Origin: ZC4RG29 sp964521255
GTDB taxonomy: Bacteria > Bacteroidota > Bacteroidia > Cytophagales > Cyclobacteriaceae
Direction of reading: 5' to 3'
NCBI GenBank assembly: GCA_964521255.1
Contig: CAZFRM010000002.1
Span: 306,671 to 370,670, forward strand
Length of the DNA stretch: 64,000 nt
The position numbers were made by a program, and so were the translations under genes. This document shows positions 15,992 to 25,037 of this stretch, piece by piece. Every line of letters begins with the position of its first letter. Position 1 is the stretch's first letter. The notes beneath the pieces are model-generated. The model was given only the letters and a program-made list of their open reading frames with translations. It was not told where the DNA came from and searched no databases.

Positions 15992-16370
15992 TTTTTTTGT
16001 ATTGGTGCCAACAGTTCGCTACAAGCACCTTTTATCGCCTATATATCATTATTGGTAACCTCAAAAGTAGTGGCTCTGCATAAATTATCCAAAGGACTAA
16101 CAATCTTGTCCAACCCTTTTGGTTACACAATCATAGCGATCTGTAATGCACAAGATGAAAGAGAGAAATGCCCTGAATTGGATGTAATAATTTTCCTGCC
16201 TTTACAGGATAACAACAAATGCGGATCGCTTTAGCATAATAAGGTTTTCTATCCCGGAATTTGTGTAGATAAAATTGATGAAAATATTTTTTGCTTTACC
16301 AAGCGAGTAACTAAAATTCATTGGCTTGCCATCCTTTATATGAAAGGCTCCAATATCATATTAATCATTC
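15992..16370. other. Gene-free boundary between the cassette-like array and the LeuA-family gene
   Basis: GCCAAC at 16007-16012 (GTTGGC on the minus strand) marks the last array-type core. Beyond it I see no gene. A 60-codon plus-strand frame (16052-16234) lacks any family feature. No integrase gene is present here, where an integron platform would be expected. Confidence 0.55.
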
Positions 16371-16412
16371 AATCCTTTAATCCTTTAATCAGGAGAATCA
16401 TGGTCCAGACAA
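16371..16412 (-). repeat. GTCTGAACC-family repeat at the stop of the LeuA-family gene
   Basis: On the minus strand TTGTCTGGACCATGATT begins at the base after the TAG stop and runs into two AAAGGATT units. It is a diverged member of the family found at 6047, 7101 and 33841. Confidence 0.7.
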
Positions 16413-17924
16413 CTATCGCTCAATCATATTCAACATCTTCAGCGTAGCCGTAATAGCAGCCGCCTGCTGATCGGCTTCGAAGCCGCGCGTTTTGAATTGA
16501 CGATTGTCCATCTCCCAGGTAATAATGGTTTCAACAAATGCGTCGGTTCTTCCTCCGGGAGGAATGGATATTTTATAGTCCATCAATTGAGGAAGTCTTT
16601 TACCGAGCTGATCATAAATTGATTTCACGGCCTGCATGAAAGCGTCGTACTGTCCATCACCCGTTTTTGTCTGCTCGTAAACTTTGCCGTTGATCTCAAT
16701 GCTCAACGTAGCAACAGGTTTCAGATTAAACACATGACTGGAGTAATAATTTCTGATCTTAATTTTCTCCGGGTATAACTCGCGGCCCAACACATCGGAG
16801 ATGATGTAAGGAAGATCGTCTGGAGAAATGTTTTCCTTTTTATCACCAAGCTCCACTACCCGGTCCGTTACTTTCTTCAACGCCTCGGGATCAAGCTCAA
16901 TGCCCAGCTCTTCAAGATTCTTTTGAATGCTGGCCTTGCCTGAAGTTTTACCCAACGCATATTTACGAATGCGGCCGAAGCGCTCGGGCATTAATTCATT
17001 GTAGTATAAATTACCTTTGCTGTCGCCATCGGCATGTACCCCACACGTTTGAGTGAAGACATGTTCACCGATGACGGGTTTGTTTTTTGGAACAGCTACA
17101 CCGGAAAATACTTCCACTAATTTGCTTACACTATAAAGTTTGGTCTCATCAATGGAGAAGTCGGCCTTAAGGTGATCTTTCAACAACGCCACTACACTGG
17201 AGAGCGGTGTATTACCCGCACGTTCACCAAGACCATTCACCGTAACGTGTATTCCGGAAGCGCCTGCCTTTATTCCGGCAAAACAATTTGCCACGGAAAG
17301 ATCGTAATCGTTGTGTGCATGAAGGTCGAAATGTTTGCCAGGAAATTTTTCTACCATCTCTTTTACAAATCGATATGCTTCATCAGGATTCATCACACCT
17401 AATGTATCAGGAAGCATAAAGCGCTCGATCTTCTCATCCTTCAATGCATTGGTCAGGAACAACACGTAGTCGTGCGAGTTGCGCATCCCGTTCGACCAAT
17501 CTTCAAAATATACATTTACTTTAATGCCAAGCTTAGTGGCATAGGCAACGGCCTTTTTAATATCACTTACATGCTCTTCCGGCGTTTTTTTCAACTGACC
17601 CTGAAGATGTTTTAAAGATCCTTTGCAAAGGAGATTAACTACTTTTCCGCCCGCCTTATGAATCCAATCCAGCGAACGGTTATCATCTACGAAGCCGAGA
17701 ATCTCTACGCGATCCTGGTAACCATTTTCACCTGCCCACTTTAATATTTTGCTGGCCGCGTCAAATTCACCATCGGAAATTCGCGCCGAAGCAATTTCAA
17801 TACGGTCTACTTTCACCTCATCCAGCAACATTTTGGCAATGTTCAATTTCTCCGTAGCCGTGTACGACACGCCCGATGTTTGTTCCCCATCGCGCAGGGT
17901 GGTATCCATGATCTCTATATACAT
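16413..17924 (-). CDS. 2-isopropylmalate/citramalate synthase family protein
   Basis: 503 residues, cytoplasmic. It condenses acetyl-CoA with a 2-oxoacid (2-oxoisovalerate or pyruvate) at the entry of leucine or isoleucine synthesis. The N-terminal HMGL-like TIM barrel has DTTLRDGEQTSG (7-18), the metal-binding HAHND, and GLGERAGN. The C-terminal part (about 370-503) is the LeuA allosteric/dimer domain, with PPGGRTDAFVET. Length and domain order are full. Which substrate it uses cannot be told safely from sequence. It stands alone, not in a leu operon, with 1 kb of repeat DNA upstream. Confidence 0.9.
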   Translation of the reverse strand: MYIEIMDTTLRDGEQTSGVSYTATEKLNIAKMLLDEVKVDRIEIASARISDGEFDAASKILKWAGENGYQDRVEILGFVDDNRSLDWIHKAGGKVVNLLCKGSLKHLQGQLKKTPEEHVSDIKKAVAYATKLGIKVNVYFEDWSNGMRNSHDYVLFLTNALKDEKIERFMLPDTLGVMNPDEAYRFVKEMVEKFPGKHFDLHAHNDYDLSVANCFAGIKAGASGIHVTVNGLGERAGNTPLSSVVALLKDHLKADFSIDETKLYSVSKLVEVFSGVAVPKNKPVIGEHVFTQTCGVHADGDSKGNLYYNELMPERFGRIRKYALGKTSGKASIQKNLEELGIELDPEALKKVTDRVVELGDKKENISPDDLPYIISDVLGRELYPEKIKIRNYYSSHVFNLKPVATLSIEINGKVYEQTKTGDGQYDAFMQAVKSIYDQLGKRLPQLMDYKISIPPGGRTDAFVETIITWEMDNRQFKTRGFEADQQAAAITATLKMLNMIER

Positions 17925-18999
17925 ATGTAATCCTCCGAAAGGCTCTGATGTTCACTAAACAAAAAACCTACATGGTTTCGTTTAGTTTTGGACTGCGAAT
18001 TTACAGGAAGTTATGTGACTGGGAAACGGTTTTATTATTAATCGTTTAGTGATTTAGTGCTACTTAGTTCATTCAAAAATCTATGATACAAACGAAAAAA
18101 TGGCAGTAAGCAAATGGCAATAGGCAATTTTGCCTACTGCGATTGCCTATTGCCTACTTTTCAACATTGGTTAATCTCTGTTGATAAATGTTTTATAGTA
18201 GTAAATGATGCTCTCATTAATAATGTTGTGCCCTAACACTTAGTAGGATGAACCCATTCAGCAAGCAGATGATAACGTTTTTTGATCTTCCTGAAAACTA
18301 TGCCATCGAATATAAAAATGGAAATGAATGGCTGCGCTAAAACGACAAAGTCAAACCAGTTAGTTGGTGAAATATTGTAGGGGATGAAATAGGATGGCGC
18401 GACAATTTGAAATGCGCGCTCCTGGGTTAAATTCCAGGATTACATATTTTTGTAAATCCGGAATTGAATTCCAGAATTGCAATTTATTGTAAATCCGGTG
18501 TCTTGGCTACGGAGAGCAATTCAAACAGTGCCTGCGTTAGGATGGGGATTCTTCGCTCCACACTTTCCAGCACACGGGCTTCACTCAGAATGACGGCATT
18601 AATAGGGGATGTCAGTACTGTTTCGAGCAGTTTCACCTTCACCTCAGCCCCGGTCCTTCTCCTTGAAGAGAAGACAGACTTTCGACGAAGCGTGCTTTCC
18701 AGCGCTGGCTTCACTACCATGACAATTTTCATAATTGCTGAAGGTACTATTTCGTTTATCCCAGCACCCGCCCTTAACTAACTAAAAGGCCACTGCGCGA
18801 TTGATCCCTTCAGAATAAAAGGGTGGTGATGGGCTTAGTTGTGGGTGTGAGTTACCGTTGTCATTTCAACTTATTGAGCTGAAAGGTTTCTCAACTTGCA
18901 ATGACAAAAGTAAACATGGTACCAGGTGCGAATGTCACCCAAAACAGGTGATTAAAAAATAACCTGCGTCATTGTACCTTTATTTAAACAGCAAGCTTT
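17925..18999. other. 1,075-bp gene-free, repeat-rich region
   Basis: Contents in order: the 190-bp repeat (18034-18223); a 30-codon frame at 18248-18340 with no family match; two TTGTAAATCCGG units around 18450-18500; a composite of common interspersed-type pieces (GGGATTCTTCGCTCC...CTCAGAATGACGG, 18545-18597); then AT-rich DNA before the permease. Long frames on both strands (18464-18781) arise within the repeat mosaic and are not convincing genes. TACCTTTA at about 18975 may be part of the permease promoter. Confidence 0.6.
18034..18223 (+). repeat. 190-bp dispersed repeat, copy 1
   Basis: Nearly identical to 61125-61315 (a handful of substitutions and one inserted base by eye, about 97%), in the same orientation. 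The middle (18101-18160) holds an imperfect hairpin of GCAATAGGCAA/TTGCCTACTGC units, the same unit as at 9501-9658. No coding capacity. Confidence 0.92.
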
Positions 19000-21408
19000 A
19001 TGTTACGTCACTTCCTCGTTGTCTTTGGACGCAGTATTCGAAAAAGCACGTTATCATTTTCGATCAAATCTATTGGATTGATTTTGTCATTGGCCATCAC
19101 TGTGCTGATCACAGCATACATTTATGACGAAGTATCATTCGATCAATTTCATGATAATGTAAATAACATTTACAGGATAACGACAACCTCAAACTTCAAT
19201 GGAAATGAAAGTTCTTATTCAAGAACACCATTGTCACTTGCAGAACGAATGTCAGAATTAAAATCCGTTGAAGTTGTGACTCGTATTTTCAACCGCAGCG
19301 TAACGGTATCCATTCCTGAAACGGATACGCGGTTCAATGAACCTCATGTCTGGTTTGCTGATTCATCCGTGACAAAAATTTTCACGTTGGCTACGCTGAG
19401 AGGAAACATTTCTGCCGCGCTTACAAAACCCAATTCGTTAATTATATCAAAAGATGCCGCAATAAAATATTTCAATACGGAAGAGGTTCTTGGTAAAACA
19501 CTGTTGTTTGAAAATGTTTTACCATTTCAAATCGATGCTGTCGTCGAAAATTTTCCTGAGCAATCAACCTTTCAATTTGATTTCATCGCGTCCTTCAACC
19601 GCTTTCTTGATCTTGAGAATCCGGCGAATGTTCAATTCCTCACAACAGACTGGCTTTACACGCCGGTTTTTACTTTGATAAAAACAAATGGAAGTATAAC
19701 AGCAGATCAGCTTCACAATGACTTATTATCAATTCTTAAAGATGTACCGGATGAACGTGTAAAGGAGAGCATCACGTACCATGCACAAGCATTACCTGAC
19801 ATTCATCTTTACTCTCAATTCACGGGTGAACAAGCGAATCAACGAATTGTATATGTCTATGTTTTTGCTGCCATTGGAATAACACTTTTCATCATTGCAA
19901 TCATAAATTTTATCAGTCTTACCTCTGCAGAATGGATAGCGAGAGAAAAGGAACTAAGGATTCGCAGAATAATGGGCTCGTCTAAAAAACTAATCGCCGG
20001 TCAGTTTTTGCTGGAGGGTTTTCTTTTCAGCTTCATCATGCTTCCAATGGCATTGCTGATTTCATATTTGCTGTTGCCCTACTTTAACAGCATTACGCAA
20101 AAACAATTGCTACCTCAGCTTTTCTTCTCATGGCCCATTGTGATTACATTGATCGTTGCAGTAATTATTTACATCGGCTGCACAGGAGTATTCGCGTCAA
20201 TTCCCACACAGATAGAAAAAGCAAATGTTAAAGTTCCATCCTGGTGGATTTCAAATCTTCCACCAAGTCTTCTCTTACAGGCTATGCTTACGTTCATCAT
20301 TTCATGCTTCTCATTAACGGCATACCGGCAACTTAACTTTATTGAAAACAAATCGCTGGGCTTCGAAAAGAATAACCTGATTATTGTTCCGCTCTTCTCT
20401 GAAAATTTTAATTCCATTCTCGGTCAGATAACAGGCGACTTTCGTGGTCGAATGAATTTTTTTGAAGAAGAGGTCTTGAAGCATCCGTCTATTGAAGCGA
20501 TCAGTTCCTCTGCCTTCCAACCTGGTAGAGGAACAGTGTTAGCGCTCGTGAAAACTGACAGCCTGAAAGATGCTGACAATACATTTGTCGGTCTTAATAG
20601 TGTTGACTATGATTTTCTGGAAACTTATAAAATCAAGTTGCTGGCCGGTAGAAATTTTTCAAAGGAATTTGGTACCGATCATTTGCAGGCTTTTATCATC
20701 AACGAAGAAGCTGTGAAGACACTTGGTTTTAAAACCCCTCATGAAGCGCTTGGAAAAAATGTAGAGGCTGTGGGTAAACAAGGCCAGGTTGTTGGTGTGA
20801 TGGAGAACTTCCATTTCGAAGGTCTTCAAAATCCGATACGTCCTTTACTGTTTGAAGTTGCAGCGTGGAAGTTTACTACATTTTCGATACGATTAAATGA
20901 AAAACAAAGGCAGGCAGGAATTGATATTCTCAATAATAAATGGAAGGAAGTGTTTCCTGAAACAGCTTTTCAATACACTTTTCTTGAAGAAGATCTCGCT
21001 GCCAACTATCAGTTCGAAAGTAGTCTTACGAAGTTGACCCAAGGTATTTCTATTCTTACGGTTCTTCTTTCCTTACTTGGGATTTATGCGTCAGCGTCTC
21101 ATCTTTCATTAAAAAAATTGAAAGAGCTTACCGTGAGGAGAGTACTCGGCGCTTCATCACGAAATTTGATTCAGGTTTTTACAAAGCCATTTGTAAGAGT
21201 TTTAATTATAAGCTTTATCATTGCTTCACCCGTTATCTGGAAATTGAGTGAAGCATGGTTATCATCCTTTGCTTATCGAACACATTTACAGATCAGTGAT
21301 TTGATTTTGATATTTGCAGTTGCTGTTGGTCTTATCTCCCTGGTACTCATTCATCAACTTATTAACGTTGTAAATCTGAATCCGGTTGATAATTTGAGAA
21401 GGGAATAA
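19000..21408 (+). CDS. FtsX-like ABC transporter permease (MacB type)
   Basis: 802 residues with the repeated architecture of the Bacteroidota FtsX/MacB permeases. TM1 is near 25-45, a MacB periplasmic domain spans about 50-270, and three TMs lie near 285-400. A second TM at about 425 and a second periplasmic domain follow, then three TMs at about 685-800. RRIMGSSKKLI and RRVLGASSRNLI mark the two FtsX cores. It probably pumps or extracts a substrate with a separate ATPase, but no ATPase gene lies nearby. A paralogue of equal length is at 33843-36251. Confidence 0.9.
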   Translation: MLRHFLVVFGRSIRKSTLSFSIKSIGLILSLAITVLITAYIYDEVSFDQFHDNVNNIYRITTTSNFNGNESSYSRTPLSLAERMSELKSVEVVTRIFNRSVTVSIPETDTRFNEPHVWFADSSVTKIFTLATLRGNISAALTKPNSLIISKDAAIKYFNTEEVLGKTLLFENVLPFQIDAVVENFPEQSTFQFDFIASFNRFLDLENPANVQFLTTDWLYTPVFTLIKTNGSITADQLHNDLLSILKDVPDERVKESITYHAQALPDIHLYSQFTGEQANQRIVYVYVFAAIGITLFIIAIINFISLTSAEWIAREKELRIRRIMGSSKKLIAGQFLLEGFLFSFIMLPMALLISYLLLPYFNSITQKQLLPQLFFSWPIVITLIVAVIIYIGCTGVFASIPTQIEKANVKVPSWWISNLPPSLLLQAMLTFIISCFSLTAYRQLNFIENKSLGFEKNNLIIVPLFSENFNSILGQITGDFRGRMNFFEEEVLKHPSIEAISSSAFQPGRGTVLALVKTDSLKDADNTFVGLNSVDYDFLETYKIKLLAGRNFSKEFGTDHLQAFIINEEAVKTLGFKTPHEALGKNVEAVGKQGQVVGVMENFHFEGLQNPIRPLLFEVAAWKFTTFSIRLNEKQRQAGIDILNNKWKEVFPETAFQYTFLEEDLAANYQFESSLTKLTQGISILTVLLSLLGIYASASHLSLKKLKELTVRRVLGASSRNLIQVFTKPFVRVLIISFIIASPVIWKLSEAWLSSFAYRTHLQISDLILIFAVAVGLISLVLIHQLINVVNLNPVDNLRRE

Positions 21409-21420
21409 ATCGCTCACTAA

Positions 21421-21795
21421 TTATTTTATATCATCGTCTTTCTTTGTAAGCCTCAGTATAATAATTGCCAGGAAAGAAAAATGAAAAATTCCAAATCCAT
21501 AGAGGGAGGTTATCAGGGCAACTTTTAATCCTCCCATTATTACAGGAAAAGGGATAACCTCTTTACTCGCTTCAAGTGCACCAAAAGCATAGAAAAGCCC
21601 GATCAATGTACTGAATGCTCCCCATGCCAGGGCAAAACCACCGAGCTGCTTTATCGTTTCCAGCCATTTTGTTTGAATAGATTTTTTATTCAAGTTGAAG
21701 TAAGCCACATAGACGATCAGGCATATATTTATAAGGAGAATAATAGTGAGAGGAAGCATATATACGAATCCTCCGGTAGTGTGAAATTCTAACAT
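21421..21795 (-). CDS. Short MotA/TolQ/ExbB-like membrane protein
   Basis: 124 residues with three hydrophobic segments (about 11-32, 50-70 and 92-114). The stretch from the second TM, GAFSTLIGLFYAFGALE...VIMGGLKVALITSLYGFGIF, resembles the TM2-TM3 proton-channel core of the MotA/TolQ/ExbB family. It is shorter than typical ExbB (about 240) and lacks the cytoplasmic domain. No ExbD/TolR partner is adjacent. It is convergent with the permease gene and divergent from the LytS-like kinase. Confidence 0.75.
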   Translation of the reverse strand: MLEFHTTGGFVYMLPLTIILLINICLIVYVAYFNLNKKSIQTKWLETIKQLGGFALAWGAFSTLIGLFYAFGALEASKEVIPFPVIMGGLKVALITSLYGFGIFHFSFLAIIILRLTKKDDDIK

Positions 21796-22013
21796 AGTTT
21801 TTTTGTTTGTATGACACCAGCAAGATTACAAAAGTATTTTAATGTAAAATTCCTTTTATGACAAAGTGACTCTGTAAAAGGAGATAATGCACTTTATGCA
21901 ATGGATCTGGCGAAAGGGTGTCCAAACATGTTGAAAGGGTATATTCTTTTGCTGCCCCATAAATATTTACCTATAATTACTTAACTAGTAATTGCAGCAG
22001 AAAAAACAAGAAC

Positions 22014-23063
22014 ATGAATCGTGTAGAAATCTGGATGGATGATGTGTTTCTAAAACATCGCTGGCTAATCCATACTTTTTTTTGGTTGTTCATACTAGGT
22101 GTTTATGTTCTCTTCTTCGGACATCAAAGCAACAATTATCTTCAAACCTTATTCTTTGTCGGCCTGCTGATGCCCGTAACCATTGGCACGACTTACTTTT
22201 TGAATTACTCTCTCATTCCCCGCTATCCGTTGAAAGAACGTTATGGATACTTCTTCCTTTACTTCTCCTACACACTGTTGGCCTCGATTTATGTAGAAAT
22301 GATTATCGTAATACTGACGTTCATTATTCTTGCGGAATCCAAAATCACCAACATGAGCCCTGCTTCCGTTAACATCATATTTTTGCTGGTAGCGCTGCTC
22401 ATGGTTGTGTTTCTAAGTACTGCCATCAAAATGTTATTGCATTGGCGAAAGTCGCGGGAAGAATACCAGAAACTGATGACTGAAAAGATCGAAACAGAGT
22501 TAAAGTTTTTAAAAACACAATTGCATCCTCACTTTCTCTTTAACACATTGAATAACCTTTATTATCTCGCATTAAATAAATCCGATAAGGCCCCGCAGGC
22601 AATACTTTCATTAAGCGAATTGCTTGATTACGTACTTCACGACACAAAGTCAAATTTTGTTTCGCTTGAGAAAGAATTGAAGCAGGTTGAAAATTATATT
22701 GCCCTTGAAGTGCTTCGGTATGAAGAACGCCTGACAATCAATATCATTAAAGAGAAAGTTGAAGAGCAGGAAATTGTGCCCATGGTGTTGATCACGCTCA
22801 TGGAAAATGCTTTTAAACACGGCGTGGCGAAAACCTCCGGAAAAGCATGGATTGAATTATCTTTATCATCGCGTGATCGATTCACCTATATCAATATAAA
22901 AAATAGCGTGGGATCAAAGAAAAAATTACGCAGTGAGAACGGTATTGGGTTAGACAATTTAAGAAGTCAACTCAATCATATTTACAGCAATCGCGCCCGG
23001 CTTTCGGTAGAGGAGAATGCTGATTTCTTTAGTGTTGAACTTCAACTGGAAAACAACAAATAA
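22014..23063 (+). CDS. LytS-family sensor histidine kinase
   Basis: 349 residues. Four hydrophobic segments (about 20-37, 44-63, 78-107, 120-142) form the membrane sensor. A His_kinase (PF06580-type) core has KTQLHPHFLFNTLNNLYY (phosphoacceptor His in HPHFLFN at 171-177). A HATPase domain follows, with MENAFKHG and NGIGLDNLRSQL. The partner LytTR regulator starts 19 nt downstream. Typical Bacteroidota LytS/LytTR pair; the signal is unknown. Confidence 0.93.
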   Translation: MNRVEIWMDDVFLKHRWLIHTFFWLFILGVYVLFFGHQSNNYLQTLFFVGLLMPVTIGTTYFLNYSLIPRYPLKERYGYFFLYFSYTLLASIYVEMIIVILTFIILAESKITNMSPASVNIIFLLVALLMVVFLSTAIKMLLHWRKSREEYQKLMTEKIETELKFLKTQLHPHFLFNTLNNLYYLALNKSDKAPQAILSLSELLDYVLHDTKSNFVSLEKELKQVENYIALEVLRYEERLTINIIKEKVEEQEIVPMVLITLMENAFKHGVAKTSGKAWIELSLSSRDRFTYINIKNSVGSKKKLRSENGIGLDNLRSQLNHIYSNRARLSVEENADFFSVELQLENNK

Positions 23064-23082
23064 ACTATTTAACGAGAACACT

Positions 23083-23814
23083 ATGAACTATCGTTATATT
23101 GTTGTTGATGATGAGGGTCTTGCCCGAAAATTAATTATCGCTCACGCATCTAAAATTGAATTGTTGAAATTTGTGGGTGAATGCTCAAGCGCTGTTGAAG
23201 CCATTAATATTATACAGAAGTCAGAAGTCGACCTGATTTTCCTTGATATTCAAATGCCGGAATTTTCAGGATTGGATTTCATAAAAGGACTGCGAAAACC
23301 TCCCGCAATAATTCTTACTACAGCACATCGCGACTTTGCTGTTGAAGCTTTTGAGTTGAATGTTGTTGATTATCTGGTAAAGCCTATTTCTTTCGAAAGA
23401 TTTTTGAGGGCTGTTGATAAATTTTTGGACGATAAAACAACTGAGTTACCAAGAGCGACCGCTACTTCAGCTCAAACAATAAAACCTGTAATCAACATCA
23501 AGGCTAACCGAAAAACTTTTCCAATTGCATTAGATGATATTCTATATATAGAAAGTCTGAACGACTATGTTAAAGTTCATCTAAAGGACAGCGTTCTTAT
23601 TACAAACGAAAACATCAGCTCGTTTGAAGAACGATTTTCACCATTAAATTTTATTAGAATACACCGGTCGTACCTGATCGCCATAAAACATGTGAAATCA
23701 TTTACTTCAGAGTATGTAGACATTGGAGGAAAGGAAATTCCTTTTGGCAGAGTCTACAAACAGCTTGCACAAAGTCGCCTCATTGCTATGAATATGCTAT
23801 CATCTAAACCATAG
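23083..23814 (+). CDS. LytTR-family response regulator
   Basis: 243 residues from the ATG at 23083. A longer in-frame start at 23017 would overlap the kinase gene and is not needed. Receiver domain with D9/D10, phosphoacceptor D55 (LIFLDIQMPE) and the KPISFERF loop, then a LytTR DNA-binding domain (about 145-240) with DDILYIESLNDYVKVHL and FIRIHRSYLI. It pairs with the LytS-like kinase. Its stop faces the RND adaptor gene, and the two are convergent. Confidence 0.94.
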   Translation: MNYRYIVVDDEGLARKLIIAHASKIELLKFVGECSSAVEAINIIQKSEVDLIFLDIQMPEFSGLDFIKGLRKPPAIILTTAHRDFAVEAFELNVVDYLVKPISFERFLRAVDKFLDDKTTELPRATATSAQTIKPVINIKANRKTFPIALDDILYIESLNDYVKVHLKDSVLITNENISSFEERFSPLNFIRIHRSYLIAIKHVKSFTSEYVDIGGKEIPFGRVYKQLAQSRLIAMNMLSSKP

Positions 23815-23824
23815 GTTGAAATGG

Positions 23825-25012
23825 TTAATGGTGGTGTCCCTCTTCTTCACTATTCTTTAGCTTGGATAAAATTGCATAGGCTCCTTTTATCACAACTTCA
23901 GCATTCTCATCGAATCCTTCCGGGAGTAACAACTCTGTGTAACCCAATTCGCTATTGCCTGTCTGAATTTCAATCAAACTAAAATGTTTTCCATGTTTGT
24001 GATCTGCCTCTTTATGTTCTTCATGATCATCTTCTCCGTCAGGCGTGATGATAAATTTTTTACCCTGAAAATCAACAATCGCCTCCTCGGGTAATGCATT
24101 GACCAAAGCGCCGCCCGTTTCTACAAGCGCTTTCAGATACATACCGGGGAGAAGTTCTGTGTCCTCAACATCAATGTGACAATGGATTCGTACAGTTCTG
24201 TCAGCACTGATCGCGCGACCGATCAGATAAACGGTAGCCATCCGTTCTTTGCTTTCATTTGCCAAAGTGAATCTGACTTTCTGCCCGATCTTAATTGCAG
24301 GGACGTCTTTTTCAAAGACGGTTAATTCAGCATGCAGGTGTTCGGTGTCAACAATTTTGAAAAGCACATCGGTTGGATTGACATACTTACCAATGTTTAC
24401 ATTGACTTCCGTTACATATCCACTGATGGGAGAGTAAACATTGCCCGTGCTGGAAATATTTCCCTGATCCAGGGAAGAAACATTGATGTTGATCATTTTC
24501 AGTTTCGCCAGTAAGCCATTCTTCTTTGCAAGCCATATCTCGTAACTTGACCTGGCTTGCTGAAGCGTTTTTTGTGCATTGATATTTTCCTTTGCCAGTT
24601 CCTGTTGACGTTTATAGTCTGCATCGGCAAATTCAAACTGACTTTTTGCTTCCAGGTAGTCCTGTTGCATTTGAATGTAATCCGGGTTCTCAATGACAGC
24701 AATCAATTGGCCTTTTGTCACCCGTGAACCTTGCAACAGTTTCGTACTCTTTAGAAATCCGCCTAACGGAACAGAAATGCTTACCAGTTGCTGAGGTGGT
24801 ACGTCAAGTACTCCGTTAACCTTGATTGTTCCGCTGATTGCTTTTTGTTCGATCTTGCCCAACGTAATTCCTGCAACCGCTATTTGTTCTTCCGTAAGTT
24901 CAACGGTGTTTTCTTCTTCATGGTGATCTTCTTTTGCCGGTGTGTCATTTTTCTTTTCACAAGAGAAAAGTGCCAGAACGATAAGAATTATTTTATAATT
25001 GAAAAGTTTCAT
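23825..25012 (-). CDS. RND efflux periplasmic adaptor, heavy-metal type (CusB/CzcB-like)
   Basis: 395 residues. Lipoprotein signal with Cys at position 18 (LFSC). The lipoyl/hairpin and beta-barrel layout of membrane-fusion proteins is clear, with GNVYSPISGYVTEVNVNIGKYV. Histidine- and acid-rich stretches near the N-terminus (DHHEEE), near residue 330 (EEHKEADHKHGKH) and at the very C-terminus (EEEGHHH) suggest binding of divalent metal such as zinc, cobalt, nickel or copper. It is the last gene of the operon RND pump, TolC-like channel, adaptor. Confidence 0.93.
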   Translation of the reverse strand: MKLFNYKIILIVLALFSCEKKNDTPAKEDHHEEENTVELTEEQIAVAGITLGKIEQKAISGTIKVNGVLDVPPQQLVSISVPLGGFLKSTKLLQGSRVTKGQLIAVIENPDYIQMQQDYLEAKSQFEFADADYKRQQELAKENINAQKTLQQARSSYEIWLAKKNGLLAKLKMININVSSLDQGNISSTGNVYSPISGYVTEVNVNIGKYVNPTDVLFKIVDTEHLHAELTVFEKDVPAIKIGQKVRFTLANESKERMATVYLIGRAISADRTVRIHCHIDVEDTELLPGMYLKALVETGGALVNALPEEAIVDFQGKKFIITPDGEDDHEEHKEADHKHGKHFSLIEIQTGNSELGYTELLLPEGFDENAEVVIKGAYAILSKLKNSEEEGHHH

Positions 25013-25037
25013 ATTCTCTAAAACATTAAAGTGATAA

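Noticed and set aside
11408..16012. A canonical integron with integrase
   Set aside because: No tyrosine recombinase is found near 16 kb or elsewhere in the window, and most candidate site pairs are longer than a normal attC.
16052..16234. 60-codon plus-strand frame beside the array
   Set aside because: No family feature, no clear start context, and it lies in boundary DNA with repeat pieces.
18464..18781. Overlapping frames on both strands in the 18.2-18.8 kb region
   Set aside because: The frames cross interspersed repeat pieces and have compositions unlike real proteins of this genome.
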